Source: Karalla daura
Lineage: Eukaryota; Chordata; Actinopteri; Chaetodontiformes; Leiognathidae
Assembly (NCBI GenBank): GCA_029224185.1
Contig: CM055196.1
Location: forward strand, 24,576,673-24,640,672
Direction: 5' to 3'
Length of the DNA: 64,000 nucleotides
Both the position numbers and the translations under genes were made by a program. Numbering within the stretch: position 1 is the stretch's first letter; every line of letters starts with the position of its first letter. Below, piece after piece: positions 61,861-64,000 of this stretch. The notes beneath the pieces are model-generated. The model saw nothing but the letters and a program-made list of their open reading frames with translations, did no database searches and was not told the origin of the DNA.

Positions 61861-63213
61861 TTAAACTGCATTTTAACTGGTCAGATGTCGCCATCGACGT
61901 GTGCGACCATCACTGCAGCTCTGGGAGGAAGAGAGATGGACGGGACGCGATGCATCTGTGTTTTATTTTCCCATCACAGAATCACTGGCTTTTTCATGTT
62001 TGGAGTCCAGTTGAAAGATGCAGAAAGAGGAATCTTACGCCATGTGTGACACAGATTTCGTCATTTATTGCACGGCATGTGCACGAGCCGAGCTAATTTG
62101 CAGTAAACACACTCCTTCATTAAATGAGGAATAGAGAAAAAATAACATTTAGATCCTTCTCTACCAAAGCCACAGAGAAATATCCACAAGGAGACCTCAA
62201 CAAACATCAAAAGTTTTCAGAGTAGTTATCACCTCTATAACTAGGACTACTTTGCATGTCTGACCTGTTTTTAATGTTCTTCTTCTTTAGTGGAAGTGTT
62301 AAGTTGAGCACTGCACCAAAACGAAGGAAGCCCAAAGGAGACACACGCGCACAGTGACGTGAAGCAGTGTAAGCGGAAGTTTGCCCCTGGCTTTGGGACG
62401 CAAACTTAACACATGAAAGAATAATTGCGGCTTGAAAACAGATTCCTCACACGCAACACTTGATTTGCTTAATGAGAGATTTCTGCACTTGTGTTGTCTC
62501 CAAGCTCCCGTCCCTGAGACGACATTCAAGGGTCCAGAAATCAGACTGAGGTTGTTTGTAAAGAAAGTTTCATAGACTCTTGTAAATATATGTGAATCTG
62601 AAGCCGGTAATACGTTTTAACAAGAGGAGGCAGACTGTTGTCGGTAAACACAGCTTGTTTGGAAAGATTTTTTGTGCAGCGTCTTCTTTGCACCCCCGTC
62701 TGCAGATGTTGCTGACAGTAACCAGCTGTTGTTCTGGGTTGATTCTGCGGCTCTCGCTGCACGGCAGATTGCTCGGCTTAAGCAGAAGTCGATGCTTTAT
62801 AAGAACAATTTCACATCTTGATTGTACTTTCAGAACTTTCTTGAGCTGCTCGAAAACATCTGAATGAGACTCTGTGATTAAACTCTATAACAGGGGTTAC
62901 AGACTGTGTGGTGAGTGATTAAAATGAAGGGCTGTAACAGTTCAAACTGCCCTCATTTATCAGACAGAGAGAAGGGCTGTGATCCCTCCTTTGAGTTGGA
63001 GGAGAGGACCACACAGCCCTTCTTCCCTTTTACGCTGTCACAGGTGTTGACAGAAGAATCAAAGCCCAGCTTTCAAGAACTTTGACTGCCCCGGGGGAAA
63101 TTCAATTACAGAGAAATAACCACCTCCAGCTGTATTGCAGGGCAGCAGATAGTTGCCTTTAATGTCTGCTCTCAACTCGCCATTTGCAAAAATGGAAGCA
63201 TCTGAAGATGAAG

Positions 63214-63247
63214 GGGAGGAGGAGGAAGAGGAGGAGGAGGAGGAGAG
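63214..63247. repeat. (GGA)n trinucleotide repeat
   Basis: GGA units with one GAA interruption. Confidence 0.93.
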
Positions 63248-63560
63248 ATGAACCTGCAGGATTCTGTGAGCGGCTCGTCCGGCCGTCTGTCGCCACGCAG
63301 GAAGACGCTGTGACCTTTGCTGTGACGCCACCACTGCAGAGCACGATGCTCAGCGGGGAGCGCGGGCTGTAAATTAGGGCTGCTTTTCACTTTGTTATAG
63401 AGCATAATCAAGACTCCTCTCCGACGCCTCTGGATGGAAATTAGCTGGAAGGAGGCGGTGAACTGTGAAGGGCTGGGGCATTACCACGACAGGTGCTCGC
63501 TCACACAGATAAACTAACACTGATACACTTCCTGCTCACACACACACCTCCCTGCTGAGA

Positions 63561-63570
63561 CACACACACA

Positions 63571-63602
<32 letters not shown>
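63561..63602. repeat. (CA)n microsatellite
   Basis: CA array with one CATA break. Confidence 0.96.
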
Positions 63603-63603
<1 letters not shown>

Positions 63604-64000
63604 TTGACCTGTATTATTCAGAAGAGGCATTTGTCGCAGAGTACCTTCCTGTCCCTCTCAGAGCAAACCCCCCCCGTCCTCGGATGCAGATCGAGCCAGT
63701 AACCTGGGTGGTGCGTGTCCTCTCTGACACACTGCTGTCACCTCCAACCAGCTCCAACCACTTATCAGAGCATCGCAGCACAGCCCAGACGCCTGCACGC
63801 CGAGCACACAGTGGATCGAGAAGCAGAATTTACCAGAGACACAAACCAGCAGTGGTGGAAAACAGCTGCAAACTCCTAAGTCTTTATTCATACCTTCGTC
63901 TATAAAGCACATTTAAAACGACTACTGTAAGACACAGCACACAGCTTTGTCTAGCACAAAGCTGTGGTAATGATAATAAGTAATCATGATAATAAGAGTA

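Larger units (their letters stand above)
60683..64000. other. Non-coding stretch to the window end
   Basis: No gene recognised. Contains a candidate regulatory block (61,310-61,860), a 12-bp stem hairpin (62,970-63,023), a GGA repeat and a CA array. Confidence 0.5.

Overview
The window reads as teleost fish nuclear DNA. The evidence is long CA/TG microsatellite arrays, GCTAACGTTAGC-like sequence beside a CpG-rich promoter, several copies of a SINE-like teleost repeat, non-LTR retrotransposon 3' ends with (ATTCTG)- or (TAGAA)-type tails, and hAT-type MITEs. There are no prokaryotic features: no operons, no rRNA, no CRISPR. I could not recognise a tRNA gene.

Left end (1 to about 5,100). A CpG-rich, CCAAT-rich promoter-like block (about 600-1,080) may drive a minus-strand gene that leaves the window at base 1. 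The only convincing protein-coding gene is next to it on the minus strand (1,743-3,921). It encodes a two-exon BED zinc finger plus hAT transposase-like protein (ZBED1-like, Ac family) of 621 residues. The reading frame is intact, but two positions expected to carry catalytic Asp are Glu190 and His255, so a retired or domesticated transposase is likely. Its 5' flank carries a decayed hAT-Ac-like terminus and a YY1-type motif. A second, better preserved hAT-Ac-like terminus begins at 4,372. It is interrupted by a ~495 bp MITE-like element flanked by a 10-bp direct repeat. A separate 158 bp palindromic hAT MITE lies downstream of the gene.

The rest (about 5,100-64,000) has no exon I can defend. 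It looks like a large intron or gene desert: moderately A+T-rich sequence with homeodomain-like TAATTA motifs, scattered retroelement tails, SINE fragments, microsatellites and two minisatellites (13-bp unit at 27.5 kb, 48-bp unit at 56.4 kb).

The most unusual structure is an inverted duplication of about 1 kb of non-repetitive-looking sequence, at 32,622-33,648 and 59,624-60,682, some 26 kb apart. Homologous blocks keep their order. The core is about 155 of 175 columns identical by hand count. Both copies keep a TATAAAT motif, an ATG and a GTAAGT splice-donor consensus in the same relative order. This could be a duplicated enhancer, or a duplicated promoter with first exon, and is the best candidate here for something undescribed.

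Limits: no alignment, gene prediction or database search could be run. Repeat family names are from memory, and conserved-element calls are guesses based on sequence character.
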